Positions 25,390-33,730 of a DNA stretch of 64,000 nucleotides are shown here, piece by piece. The first letter of the stretch is position 1; every line of letters starts with the position of its first letter. Origin of the DNA: CAVVFX01 sp963747535 (GTDB lineage: Bacteria; Acidobacteriota; Terriglobia; Bryobacterales; Bryobacteraceae); contig CAVVFX010000006.1 in the NCBI GenBank assembly GCA_963747535.1, positions 496,001 to 560,000 of the forward strand. Direction: 5' to 3'. The translations under genes and the position numbers were made by a program. The notes below the pieces were generated by a model. That model saw only the letters and a list, made by a program, of their open reading frames with translations, was not told where the DNA came from and searched no databases.

Positions 25390-25938
25390 CTACGTGATGG
25401 CTACGCCGTAGACCACCGTGGAAGCGATGACTGCGGCTTCGTCCGCGGCCAGAAGGGGCGCGTACCAACCGAGCAGCACCATCACCGACAACGTCTCCGC
25501 GGGGATCGTCAGGTCGAGGATTTCGACATCGGCTGAGCTGCCATCGCGGCTGAAGCGCACAACTTCCACGAGACCTCGTTTGAACGACCAATGGCTTTGC
25601 ATCCAGCCGCCGGTAGAAAAACCGAACTCCTCGCCCCAGACAAAGCTCAGTTTTCCGTTGCCGCTGGCCGAGAGACTGAGCGCTCCGCAATTGCTATCCG
25701 CGCCGGTCTTGCGAACCGTGATGCGGGGATGCAGGAAACCCTCGCGCTTAAAGGTCCATTCGCCATGGGCCGTGGCTCCCTTCGCCAGTGAGCCGGACTT
25801 GCCTGAAAAGAACAGGCGCCCCGCTTCCTGATCCTCTACGGCGACACCCGCGACACTGTCAGCGAGGAGCACGAATGTGCGGCCTGGACGGGGCGTCCAC
25901 CGCAAGATTCCGTTGGGTGCTTCAGTGATTGGAGACAT
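25390..25938 (-). CDS. Hypothetical protein
   Basis: The 182-residue protein is not recognised. It has no signal peptide or membrane helix and is rich in beta-strand patterns with regularly spaced aromatic residues (GEWTFKREGFLHPRITVRK, then LSFVWGEEFGF, QSHWSFKRGLVEV), which suggests a cytosolic beta-barrel or tubby-like sandwich. The last residues (VVYGVAIT) are coded by a hairpin (GTCTACG 25388-25394 with CGTAGAC 25407-25413) that belongs to the repeat-rich zone, so the natural C-terminus may have been changed. It lies between two repeat-rich gaps and has no evident partner. Confidence 0.55.
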   Translation of the reverse strand: MSPITEAPNGILRWTPRPGRTFVLLADSVAGVAVEDQEAGRLFFSGKSGSLAKGATAHGEWTFKREGFLHPRITVRKTGADSNCGALSLSASGNGKLSFVWGEEFGFSTGGWMQSHWSFKRGLVEVVRFSRDGSSADVEILDLTIPAETLSVMVLLGWYAPLLAADEAAVIASTVVYGVAIT

Positions 25939-26018
25939 GCTGAATTGCCCTCAACAATTATCATCGCAGACACCAGATGCAGGCGACCCGGCAGTCGCTA
26001 GTGCAGTGTGTTAGCAAA

Positions 26019-26152
26019 GTGGCGTAGCCAATCCTGGCCACGGCCGGCTTTCAGCCGGCTTTGGCCTCAGGTGAAGGTTTGCGCCCGCCAGCAAGAGCCG
26101 CTTGAAAAGCGGCTGCAGCCAGGACTGGCGTGCCAGGATTGGCTGCCCCACG
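26019..26152. repeat. Composite palindromic element
   Basis: The outer arms GCCAATCCTGGC (26027-26038) and GCCAGGATTGGC (26132-26143) are perfect inverted repeats, with similarity going on outward (GTGG side against GCCCCAC side). Inside are two smaller hairpins, GCCGGC-TTTCA-GCCGGC near 26043-26059 and AGCCGCTT-GAAA-AGCGGCT near 26096-26114. A shorter relative lies near 27655-27702. It sits just downstream of the polygalacturonase gene and may act as its terminator. Confidence 0.65.
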
Positions 26153-26180
26153 GTCACCAAGACTGCAATCGGCAAACTTT

Positions 26181-27539
26181 TTACTCCTTCTCGCTGATTT
26201 TACCGGGGAACGGTACGAACATTTCCTGACAGGAATTCGGCTTGGCGTTACCGGCGCCGGTTCTCACGCGGACGTCTTCTCCCTTGGGATGAAAGTCAGT
26301 CGAGCCTCCACCGAAAGTCAGGTCCGCGTGCTCGGCGACGACTTTGATCTTGTCGGGGTCCGCCAGCGTCACGTTGAAAAAAGTCATCCCGAGCTTATGC
26401 GCCGCGTCGTAGCCATTCAGCGTCAGCTTGCCGCCTCCTATGATGCGGATGTTGGTCAGCACGATGCCGGTGAACTGTGGAAGCAACTTGCCATCGCGGC
26501 CCCCATGCTCATAATCGCTATCCATGTAAATCGGATTCCTGGTATCGCGGATGCAAACGTTGTCATAGACGATGTTCTTTACCAGGCCGCCTTTTTGCGA
26601 ATTGGACTTGATACGGATGCCATTGTCCGCCCCATCGATGGAAAGATCGCTGACCAGAATTTCGCTAGCGCCGCCGCTGGTTTCGCTGCCGATCGACATG
26701 CCGTGTCCGGTGTAGAAATGGTTGTGCACGATCGTCATCTTGGTAGTGGGCCCGGGTGCGCCGGCTTTGAGGGCGACATGATCGTCGCCGGTGTGGATGA
26801 AGCAATGAGTGATGGTGACGTTGCGCGCATTGCCGGGATCGATGGCGTCAGTATTGCGGGCGTTACGCGGACAATTGACTTTCACGCCCCAAACGGTGAA
26901 GCCGTTGCCGCCGTTATAGGAGACGTGGAAATTAGGCGAATCCTTCAGAGTGATGCGATAGAGCGTGAAGTTGTCGCAGCGGTTGAGGATCAGGATGCGC
27001 GGATTGTTCTGGCTGCCGCCCTGGCGGGCTTTCTCGGCGAGATCCCACCAGGTGATGTCCTGGCCCATGATCTTCGCGCCGCCGCGTCCATCGATGGTTC
27101 CGTCTCCCATGACGCCGGCGCCGGAAACGCCGTCCCCGTTGAGCATGGCCCGGCAGCCGTGGCCCATAGGAGTGATGGTGCCGCAGACGCCGGGCGTGGT
27201 GTCGTAAACTCGCGGATCGCGGGAGCCGAAGAGCGTGGCGCCGCCGCCGACCACCAGGGTCACTCCGGCGCGCAGTTGCAGCGGTCCGGTGAGGAAAGCA
27301 TTATTGGCTCCGCTGGTTTTGAGAACGACGGCCTTGCCCGCGCCGCAGGTATCCATAGCCTTCTGGATGCGGGTGGTGTCGAGCTTACCCTCATCGGCGT
27401 CGGCGAGCTTGTTGCCGTTGACGGAGAGTTGTGCGCTGAGAGTGGTGCAAGCGGGAGGGATGACTGGTTCGCTGACATGGCGAGTGTCCTGGGCGCAGAG
27501 TCCCGCGGCCAGGAGGAGGAAGAGGAGGGTTGGCTTCAC
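26181..27539 (-). CDS. Polygalacturonase, glycoside hydrolase family 28
   Basis: The 452-residue secreted enzyme should cut alpha-1,4-galacturonan in pectin. A signal peptide covers residues 1-16 (ending GLCAQ). The right-handed beta-helix carries all GH28 motifs: NTDAIDPGNARN (catalytic Asp, about 230), HTGDDHVALKAG (two Asp, about 252), GHGMSIGSETSGG (catalytic His, about 280) and RIKSNSQKGG (about 314). The length is normal. The start is GTG at 27539. The gene stands alone between two palindrome-rich gaps; with the esterases and TonB receptors of the window it points to use of plant polysaccharide. Confidence 0.93.
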   Translation of the reverse strand: MKPTLLFLLLAAGLCAQDTRHVSEPVIPPACTTLSAQLSVNGNKLADADEGKLDTTRIQKAMDTCGAGKAVVLKTSGANNAFLTGPLQLRAGVTLVVGGGATLFGSRDPRVYDTTPGVCGTITPMGHGCRAMLNGDGVSGAGVMGDGTIDGRGGAKIMGQDITWWDLAEKARQGGSQNNPRILILNRCDNFTLYRITLKDSPNFHVSYNGGNGFTVWGVKVNCPRNARNTDAIDPGNARNVTITHCFIHTGDDHVALKAGAPGPTTKMTIVHNHFYTGHGMSIGSETSGGASEILVSDLSIDGADNGIRIKSNSQKGGLVKNIVYDNVCIRDTRNPIYMDSDYEHGGRDGKLLPQFTGIVLTNIRIIGGGKLTLNGYDAAHKLGMTFFNVTLADPDKIKVVAEHADLTFGGGSTDFHPKGEDVRVRTGAGNAKPNSCQEMFVPFPGKISEKE

Positions 27540-27589
27540 GATGAGTCTATTCTACTGCTGGAAGAGGCGCCGACCTTCCGCGGCTACGG

Positions 27590-27705
27590 TTGCTCCGCAG
27601 CCCGCAGACCACAAAAAACGATGGTCTGCGCCACGGTTTGGCTGGAATGGCGAAGCTCAAGAGCCGCCTAAAGGCGGCTGCGGCCAAGATTGGCCGCCCC
27701 ACGAT
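27590..27705. repeat. Two adjoining palindromic repeats
   Basis: A copy of the dispersed palindrome (arms GCAGACCA 27604-27611 and TGGTCTGC 27622-27629 around CAAAAAACGA) is followed by a short relative of the composite element at 26019: AGCCGCCT-AAAGGCGGCT near 27664-27681, then GCGGCCAAGATTGGCCGC. Both end in a GCCCCACG-like sequence, which suggests a common origin. They lie between the divergent polygalacturonase and rpsA genes. Confidence 0.65.
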
Positions 27706-27792
27706 TTACATAATACCTAGTTGGTCTGTCCCACTAAGTACCGAAATGTACCTCTCTATCCTGCAGGGAAACACACAAATCCGCAAGGGAGT

Positions 27793-27821
27793 TTGACACT
27801 TTAATACGCGTTCGCTATCCT
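27793..27821 (+). promoter_or_regulatory. rpsA promoter
   Basis: TTGACA (27793-27798) is followed after 17 bases by TATCCT (27816-27821), a near-consensus housekeeping promoter. The start site would be near 27828, giving a leader of about 90 bases before ATG 27919. Confidence 0.7.
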
Positions 27822-27918
27822 CAGTTAAACGACGGACCAGCAGCCGGGTCGCTACAGGTATATTCTTTTCCTCACAAGTGGAGCATTCATCCAAGTGACC
27901 CCAGGGAGCGTTGGGAAA

Positions 27919-29667
27919 ATGGCAGAAGACCAAAGCACCAGCCAACCCGAACCAATGAACGATCAGGCCGACCAGTCTCTGGACCTGAATGGGGCTGAGT
28001 ACGAGCATCTGCTGGACGACTACACCCATTTTGTCCCCGCAGCCTCCAACGAGATCCTGCAGGGCAGGGTGCTAAAAATCACCGCCAAGGATGTCATTGT
28101 CGACGTCGGCTCGAAATCCGAAGGGGCGGTCCCGCGCGAACAGTTCCTTTCGCCAACCGGCGAATTGACCGTCAAGCCGGGCGACGTGGTGGACGTCATG
28201 ATCGACCACGGCGGCGAGAGTTCGGAAGGCTACATTCCTTTGTCGCATGACAAGGCGGCGCGCCTGGCGGTGTGGGAGAACCTCGAAAAGGCTTACCAGG
28301 AACAGCTCACCATTCTGGGACGAGTGATCAGCCGCGTGAAGGGCGGTCTGGCGGTGGATGTGGGAATCAAGGCTTTCATGCCCGGTTCACAAATCGACGT
28401 TCGCCCGGTTCGCAACCTCGATGCCTTCACCGGACAGGATATCCCGGTCAAGATTATCAAGCTGAACCGGCGCCGCGGCAACGTGGTGGTTTCGCGTAAG
28501 ATGGCGCTGGAGCAGGAAAGCGCCGAGCGCAAAGCGATTACGATGGAGCACCTCCATCCGGGCGCGGTTCTCACGGGGATCATCAAGAACGTCACGGATT
28601 ACGGGGCATTTGTCGATCTGGGTGGCATCGACGGGTTGTTGCATGTCACGGACATTTCGTGGGGCCGGATCGGGCATCCTTCCGAGGTGCTGCATGCGGG
28701 CGACGAGATCACGGTGCAGGTGTTGAAGTACGACGGTGAGAAAGATCGTGTATCGCTGGGCGTCAAGCAGCTAACCCCGGACCCGTGGGAGGGCATCGAC
28801 GAGCGGTATCCGGTGGGCGCCCGCGTGGTCGGGCGGGTGGTCAACATAGCGGATTACGGCGCCTTCGTGGAGTTGGAACCCGGCGTCGAAGGTCTGATCC
28901 ACATCAGTGAGATGACCTGGTCACGGCGCATGAAGCACCCCTCCAAGGTGGTCAAGCCGGGCGACACGGTGGAATCAGTGGTGCTCGAAGTCCATCCCAA
29001 GGAGCGGCGGATTTCGTTGGGGCTCAAGCAACTCGAGCCGGATCCGTGGACCACCATCAGCAGCCGGTATAGCGTTGGGTCGGTGGTCGAGGGACGGGTT
29101 CGGAATATGACCGACTTCGGCTCGTTTATCGAGATAGAAGAAGGCATCGACGGCCTGGTGCATGTCTCGGATCTTTCCTGGACCAAGCGGATCAAGCACC
29201 CGTCGGAGGTGCTGCGCAAGGGATCGATTGTACAGGCGGTGATTCTGGCGATCGATGTCCCTCACAAGCGGTTGTCCTTGGGAATCAAGCAGTTGCAGCC
29301 TGACGCCTGGGAGAGCTACTTCGCCGCTCACAACGTGAACGATCTGGTCCATGGCAAGGTTTGCCGGCTGGCCGGGTTTGGCGCCTTTGTGGAGTTGGCC
29401 GAAGGAGTCGAGGGACTGTGCCATTTCTCGGAGATTGCTGGCTATACCGGGCGCAAGTCGGATGCGCCGCCGGTTGCGGTGGGTGCCGAATACGACTTTA
29501 AGATCATTAAGATGAATGAGGCGGAGAAGAAGATCGGCCTCAGTCTGAAGGCTGCCAGGGACGAAGAAGAGCGGCAACGGCTGGGCGATTATCAGCGACA
29601 CGCGGCGGCTGCTACCTCCAACATGGAAGGTTTTTCGTTCTCGCGGGGCGAAAAACACAAGCCCTGA
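27919..29667 (+). CDS. rpsA: 30S ribosomal protein S1
   Basis: The 582-residue protein has six S1 RNA-binding domains, the full form that helps the 30S subunit load structured mRNAs. The domains begin near residues 44 (GRVLKITAKDVIVDVG), 130, 220 (NVTDYGAFVDLGGIDGLLHV), 305, 392 and 480. I chose ATG 27919 (MAEDQST) because a GGGAG sequence lies upstream; a GTG at 27895 would add eight residues. It is followed after 109 bases by an HU/IHF gene, the same rpsA-ihfB neighbourhood known in proteobacteria. A strong promoter is at 27793. Confidence 0.96.
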   Translation: MAEDQSTSQPEPMNDQADQSLDLNGAEYEHLLDDYTHFVPAASNEILQGRVLKITAKDVIVDVGSKSEGAVPREQFLSPTGELTVKPGDVVDVMIDHGGESSEGYIPLSHDKAARLAVWENLEKAYQEQLTILGRVISRVKGGLAVDVGIKAFMPGSQIDVRPVRNLDAFTGQDIPVKIIKLNRRRGNVVVSRKMALEQESAERKAITMEHLHPGAVLTGIIKNVTDYGAFVDLGGIDGLLHVTDISWGRIGHPSEVLHAGDEITVQVLKYDGEKDRVSLGVKQLTPDPWEGIDERYPVGARVVGRVVNIADYGAFVELEPGVEGLIHISEMTWSRRMKHPSKVVKPGDTVESVVLEVHPKERRISLGLKQLEPDPWTTISSRYSVGSVVEGRVRNMTDFGSFIEIEEGIDGLVHVSDLSWTKRIKHPSEVLRKGSIVQAVILAIDVPHKRLSLGIKQLQPDAWESYFAAHNVNDLVHGKVCRLAGFGAFVELAEGVEGLCHFSEIAGYTGRKSDAPPVAVGAEYDFKIIKMNEAEKKIGLSLKAARDEEERQRLGDYQRHAAAATSNMEGFSFSRGEKHKP

Positions 29668-29776
29668 AATCCGATTTTCGTTTTGCGATTGCAAACCGAG
29701 ACCAATCACGCGATACTAAATCTTCGTAATCTATTGCAGTAAAACAGCTTTAGAGGGAAAATGAGGATGGCGTCAA

Positions 29777-30103
29777 ATGACTAAGGCGGATCTGATTGAA
29801 GAAGTAGCGCGGGTGGTGGAGATGACCCGGAAGGAAGCCGAAGTCATCGTGGACGCGATCTTCGACAGCATCGTCAAATCACTACGCGGTGGGGATAAGA
29901 TCGAAATCAGAGGCTTCGGAAGCTTCCGGACCCGGCAACGCCAGCCTCGCGTGGGCCGCAACCCCAAGACGGGCACACGCGTGGAAGTACCGGCCAAGAA
30001 GATCCCGTACTTTAAGCCCAGCAAAGAGTTAAAGGATGTCGTCAATAACTCTGCGCACTCGCCGGCAGGCGGACATCCGCCTTCTGACGCCCCGGTGTCG
30101 TAG
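29777..30103 (+). CDS. HU/IHF family DNA-binding protein
   Basis: The 108-residue histone-like protein bends and compacts DNA. The start MTKADLIEEVA, the core KIEIRGFGSFRTRQRQPRVG and the arm RNPKTGTRVEVPAKK are typical, with the intercalating Pro in RNPKTG. Its place after rpsA argues for the IHF-beta type, yet no sequence feature separates HU from IHF here. The C-terminus carries an extra low-complexity tail of about 18 residues after VVNN. It lies three bases before the HIT gene and is probably co-transcribed. Confidence 0.9.
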   Translation: MTKADLIEEVARVVEMTRKEAEVIVDAIFDSIVKSLRGGDKIEIRGFGSFRTRQRQPRVGRNPKTGTRVEVPAKKIPYFKPSKELKDVVNNSAHSPAGGHPPSDAPVS

Positions 30104-30106
30104 CCC

Positions 30107-30583
30107 TTGGACCGTCTCTGGAATCCCTGGCGGTATCAATACGTTAGTAAAGAGAACCGGCCTGACGGCTGCATCTTCTGCGATCTCCCCAAGGAGCCGG
30201 ATGACGAGGCGACTCTCATCATTCATCGGGCGCGATTCAACTACATCATCCTGAACCGGTATCCCTACACCACGGGGCATCTGATGGTGGTTCCGTTCCA
30301 GCACACCGACTCCTTGCAGGCGATTGACGAGGCCACGGCCGAGGAGTTATTCGCTCTGGTCAGGTTAGCAGACCTGAAGTTGAGGGGGGTCTACCGGCCA
30401 AAGGGGATGAACGTGGGGATGAACCTGGGCGAAGCCGCCGGTGCAGGGATCGCCGAGCATATCCACATGCACGTTCTGCCACGGTGGGTAGGAGACGCTA
30501 ACTTCATGACTGTTATCGGGGAGACACGCATCCTTCCCGAGGAGTTGTCGGAGACCTACCGGAAGTTGAAGGCAGTGTTCTAG
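30107..30583 (+). CDS. HIT-family hydrolase (Ap4A-type)
   Basis: The 158-residue protein is a histidine-triad nucleotide hydrolase or phosphorylase. The triad HIHMHVLPRW is at about 125-134, preceded by the Zn-like pair CIFC near 25-28 and the typical segment NRYPYTTGHLMVVP. The opening MDRLWNPWR matches the HIT group often called AP-4-A phosphorylase. The start is TTG at 30107, three bases after the HU/IHF stop, with no clear Shine-Dalgarno sequence; the conserved LWNPWR just after it supports this start. Confidence 0.9.
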   Translation: MDRLWNPWRYQYVSKENRPDGCIFCDLPKEPDDEATLIIHRARFNYIILNRYPYTTGHLMVVPFQHTDSLQAIDEATAEELFALVRLADLKLRGVYRPKGMNVGMNLGEAAGAGIAEHIHMHVLPRWVGDANFMTVIGETRILPEELSETYRKLKAVF

Positions 30584-30734
30584 ACTAGCCGGGCGTCCTG
30601 CCCTCGAAAGTACACAGAAAAATTTGAGATATTTTCCACCTATTTCCCACTAAACTTTCGAAAGCATTCAACCGATATACCTCTTGAGCGCTATTGCGCT
30701 ATCAGGCCTCGCGCAAGAGGTCAGGAGCCCATTC

Positions 30735-31379
30735 ATGAACGAATCGAATCAGACCCGTGTGGTCGTCGTGTGCGATACGCAGCCTCTTGCCATTGAGGGA
30801 ATCCGATCTCTGCTGGAGCAGAGTGAGGGCTTGAGCTTTGCCGGTGGTATCACCAGCCTTCTAGGCGGAATGGAACTGGTGCGTACTTTGAAGCCCGATG
30901 TCATGCTGCTAGATCGCACATTTGGAGATGTTGGGGTCGCGGAAGTGCTTTCTTATCTGAGGTCTAACCCGTCCGTGCACGTGGTGGTCTGGGGCCACGG
31001 CATCGGTGAGCCGGAAGCTTTGCGCATGCTGCAGTGCGGCGCCAAGGGCGTGTTGAGAAAGACGGTGTGTCCAGCCAACGTGATCGGCTGCATCCGGGCG
31101 GTGTGCGAAGGCCAGACATGGATGGAGGAGCAAATCTTCGGAGAAGAGATCCGAACCGCTATAGGACACTCTCCCCTGACGGCGCGGGAGCAGCAGGTGC
31201 TCGAACTGATCGAAAAGGGCTTTCGCAACCGCGAAATCGCCAGCAATCTCGGTATCCAAACCGGCACGGTGAAGATTCATTTGAAGCACATTTTCGAAAA
31301 GACCGGGATTCGCGGCCGGTACGGATTGGCACTGACTGGTTTGCGCGAAAAAGGAATGCTCGGCGAATTAAGTCAATAG
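30735..31379 (+). CDS. LuxR-family response regulator (NarL type)
   Basis: The 214-residue regulator has a receiver domain (about 8-125) and a LuxR-type helix-turn-helix (about 146-210). The phospho-acceptor lies in DVMLLDRTF near 56; the acidic pocket has only one Asp in VVVVCDTQ, so the phosphorylation pocket is slightly reduced. The output domain shows LTAREQQVLELIEKGFRNRE and IASNLGIQTGTVKIHLKHIF split over 150-190. ATG 30735 is chosen because AGGAG lies 8 bases upstream. No histidine kinase gene is next to it, so it is an orphan here. Its targets are unknown. Confidence 0.9.
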   Translation: MNESNQTRVVVVCDTQPLAIEGIRSLLEQSEGLSFAGGITSLLGGMELVRTLKPDVMLLDRTFGDVGVAEVLSYLRSNPSVHVVVWGHGIGEPEALRMLQCGAKGVLRKTVCPANVIGCIRAVCEGQTWMEEQIFGEEIRTAIGHSPLTAREQQVLELIEKGFRNREIASNLGIQTGTVKIHLKHIFEKTGIRGRYGLALTGLREKGMLGELSQ

Positions 31380-32136
31380 TTGGGACACAGACGCGAGTCT
31401 GTCCCGCCTCCGCATCGCGGCGAGCGAATTGACGGCCACTCCGCGCCTGGCGCGCCCGACCTTAACGAGCAGCAGTCCCCAGACGGTCAGGCGAAGGGTG
31501 GCTTCGAGCGGAGCGATTCGCGCTGCTGATTGCGATCTTCCGCTCCCCAGCCCCAGTCCCCCCCTTCGCCGTGGACGAAGTGGATGCGCCGCTCGATGAG
31601 TCCACGCGCTGCACCAGACTGTTGAAGGAGGTGGTCAGACAACGCCCGGTTCATCATGATTACCCCGTATAGCCGCAAGCCGCAAAAACGGCTGCTCCGC
31701 AGCCGGCAGACCACAAAAAACGATGGTCCGCCCTACGGTAGGTCAAGGGCCTACGCCATGGAATAAGAAGATTAAGGAGTCGGCGCAAGGGCATGTACGG
31801 GGTCTCGACGCTGGCCAAGGGCCTAATCCCCGTAGGTGCGGAGGCAGCCACCGTTGAAAGCGCCGGTACGCAACCGGCGCGCGGATGCCATCCCGCCCCG
31901 CAGTCGTAGGGCGATTTTTCGTCCCTCGTGAGCCGCGCGGCGCTGGCCCGCGGCTCATAACTGCGAACACAAAAAGCGAGAGTTTTGCCGGCCACCGTAA
32001 AGTCCTAATGGCCTTTGGCCTGCTGTCCGATTTTTCGCACGATTAACGTACTAAAGATAATATAATGTTAACAGTACGTGTCTTTTCGCTTAGTACCTTT
32101 TGTATACTCTGTTTTTTGGAAACTCTGAGAAATGTC
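31380..32136. other. Repeat-bearing intergenic region
   Basis: This gap of about 750 bases holds no gene I would support. It contains single GGCCAAGGGCC-type units near 31812 and 32010, and a copy of the dispersed palindrome (listed at 31691). The frames here translate repeat peptides such as ADHRFLWSAGCGAA. The last 100 bases before the promoter at 32137 are AT-rich and include a TATACT at 32103-32108. Confidence 0.55.
31691..31731. repeat. Dispersed palindrome, copy 4
   Basis: The hairpin GGCTGCTCCGCAGCC (31690-31704) precedes the arms GCAGACCA (31706-31713) and TGGTCCGC (31724-31731) around CAAAAAACGA; one arm base has changed. The module order is identical to the copy at 21526-21566. Confidence 0.65.
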
Positions 32137-32165
32137 TTGACGAAGGTGCCGGGCTAACGTACACT
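32137..32165 (+). promoter_or_regulatory. Promoter of the PEP-CTERM gene
   Basis: TTGACG (32137-32142) and TACACT (32160-32165) are separated by 17 bases, a good housekeeping promoter. The start site near 32172 gives a leader of about 53 bases, which ends in a strong GGAGG before ATG 32225. Confidence 0.65.
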
Positions 32166-32224
32166 CGTCTTGAGGCAACACAAGTAGGACCTAGCAGTGG
32201 ATATTTAATTTTGGAGGATTTTGG

Positions 32225-32890
32225 ATGAAAAAGTTTGTACTACTCGTTCTCGCGCTCGGCGCCTTTAGCGTGGCGTCTTTCGCCGGAACCGTTTCCGAGC
32301 AATGCCTGTATCCGGGATCGGTAACTACCGCTCAGTACAGCAACGCGGTGGGCGGTCCCTCAACAGCCAGTTGCGGTTCGGCGACGTCTCTTGGCATTGA
32401 TGGTGTTGTCAACGTGCTCACCAGCATCACAATTTATGTTGATGCCGATTACCAGAATTGCGGAAACTTCACTACCCCCTGTACCTCGGCTGATGTGAAG
32501 GTTACCTTTACGCCATCGACTGGCACTTGGAGCGCAGTAATTGGTGCGCTGAGTGGCTCGTCGGCTTACGAGGATGTGACCGGAGCCTCGAGCTCTAATG
32601 CGTACTCGGTTAACGGTGTGCTCACGGCGTTGACATCCGCTGGGTTCACGGCTGCAGAGGTCGACAATACTTCTCCGTTTTACACGGCGTTCAGTGTAAA
32701 CACGAGTTCAGCTTTGGCGTCGGTTGCTCCGACTGGGCTGGCCCCGGTAACGTCTTCTTCACAGGTTGGCGTCACCTTCGCTTACACGACCGTCTCGACC
32801 GGTACTCCTGAGCCCGTTTCGATGATTCTCTTCGGCAGCGGACTTCTCGGTCTGTCGCTCATCGGACGTAAAAAATTAGCCCGCAAGTAA
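32225..32890 (+). CDS. PEP-CTERM sorting-domain surface protein
   Basis: The 221-residue protein has a signal peptide (1-20, ending SFAG), a Ser/Thr/Gly-rich middle of beta type with four Cys, and a C-terminal PEP-CTERM signal: TPEP near 195, a hydrophobic helix (MILFGSGLLGLSLIG) and a basic tail RKKLARK. Such proteins are cut by exosortase and placed in the envelope or in exopolysaccharide. The exosortase gene is not in this window. It has its own promoter and a strong terminator, so it is a single-gene unit. The middle domain is not recognised. Confidence 0.88.
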   Translation: MKKFVLLVLALGAFSVASFAGTVSEQCLYPGSVTTAQYSNAVGGPSTASCGSATSLGIDGVVNVLTSITIYVDADYQNCGNFTTPCTSADVKVTFTPSTGTWSAVIGALSGSSAYEDVTGASSSNAYSVNGVLTALTSAGFTAAEVDNTSPFYTAFSVNTSSALASVAPTGLAPVTSSSQVGVTFAYTTVSTGTPEPVSMILFGSGLLGLSLIGRKKLARK

Positions 32891-32929
32891 TTGCACTTGA
32901 TTTGCTAGCGTCCTAAAAAACATAGCCTT

Positions 32930-32961
32930 GTAACCCGCCAGCTTTTGAGCTGGCGGGTTAC
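32930..32961 (+). terminator. Terminator of the PEP-CTERM gene
   Basis: A perfect 14-pair hairpin, GTAACCCGCCAGCT (32930-32943), loop TTTG, and AGCTGGCGGGTTAC (32948-32961), lies 40 bases after the stop. The following TCATTTATA is only weakly T-rich. Confidence 0.75.
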
Positions 32962-33116
32962 TCATTTATAGCGATTCCGACAATTGAACCCCGTAGGACT
33001 CGATTTGCTTTTCTGCTTCTCCGGCCTGCCACGCGTCCTCAAAGTTCTCCCCCAACTGCCCTTAAACTTGCGATTCTATTCCGGAGTCGAACTGCCACCG
33101 AGTGGGGCGGAAATAC

Positions 33117-33156
33117 AAAAAACCTCGTAGGGCACCGTCGCTGGCGCCCTACGAGG
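33117..33156 (-). terminator. Rho-independent terminator of the iron-sulfur carrier gene
   Basis: On the minus strand the arms CCTCGTAGGGC (33156-33146) and GCCCTACGAGG (33133-33123) form an 11-pair hairpin followed by six T residues (33122-33117). It lies 30 bases after the stop of the gene at 33187. Confidence 0.85.
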
Positions 33157-33186
33157 CATAAAATCGTTTTTGGTGCCGTTGTCGGC

Positions 33187-33510
33187 CTATGCGCTAAAGG
33201 AGCTACCGCATCCGCATGTCGACTTCACTTGCGGATTGTCGAACTTGAAGCCGGAACCTTCCAGCGTCTCGACGTAGTCCACTTTTGCGCCATCCAGATA
33301 AAGCAGACTGGCCTGATCGATGAACACCTTCAGGCCTTCATAATCATAGGTCTTGTCCAGCATATTGGGCTGGTTCTCAAAGGCCATCGAATAACTGAAA
33401 CCCGAACAACCGCCACCGACCACGGCGATCCGCAGCCCGGCGGGCTTCGGCTCCTGCTGATCGAGAATTTCTCTAACTTTTGAAACTGCCGAATCCGTGA
33501 GCTGTACCAT
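33187..33510 (-). CDS. A-type iron-sulfur carrier (IscA/ErpA family)
   Basis: The 107-residue protein delivers Fe-S clusters to target enzymes. The three family cysteines are present, GGGCSGF near 35 and STCGCGSSF at the C-terminus, and the first segment VQLTDSAVSKVREIL is typical. ErpA and IscA cannot be told apart with certainty; the lack of isc partners near it leans to an ErpA-like role. It is the last gene before a strong terminator, and it is separated from argR by 220 bases that hold a tandem repeat, so it probably has its own promoter. Confidence 0.9.
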   Translation of the reverse strand: MVQLTDSAVSKVREILDQQEPKPAGLRIAVVGGGCSGFSYSMAFENQPNMLDKTYDYEGLKVFIDQASLLYLDGAKVDYVETLEGSGFKFDNPQVKSTCGCGSSFSA

Positions 33511-33626
33511 AACGTTCCTCTTTTTTAATTATAGCGGATTGGGAATTCATTTCAACGACCACCGTCGCGGCGAACAATTATGAGGCGGAACCGCTCGCTT
33601 AGTACTACTGTGCAGAAGTCGACGCA

Positions 33627-33662
33627 GGCCAAGGGCATGGCCAAGGGCCTGGCCAAGGGCCC
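33627..33662. repeat. Tandem GGCCAAGGGCNN, three copies
   Basis: Three 12-base units begin GGCCAAGGGC and end AT, CT and CC. They are followed by ACTCCAC, as is the two-unit array at 25353. They lie in the 220-base gap between the iron-sulfur carrier and argR genes. Confidence 0.7.
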
Positions 33663-33730
33663 ACTCCACAATTCTTCGCGACTCGCGAAGGTTCAGACTA
33701 GTAGTAGTACAGGGATTGCAAACAGTCGGA

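Noticed and set aside
26130..27671. A 513-residue open frame opposite the polygalacturonase
   Set aside because: The GH28 motifs on the minus strand are complete, and the plus frame is a shadow that runs into repeats at both ends.
31487..31714. A 75-residue gene on the minus strand
   Set aside because: Its N-terminal part lies near translated repeat sequence, there is no good start signal, and no family is recognised.
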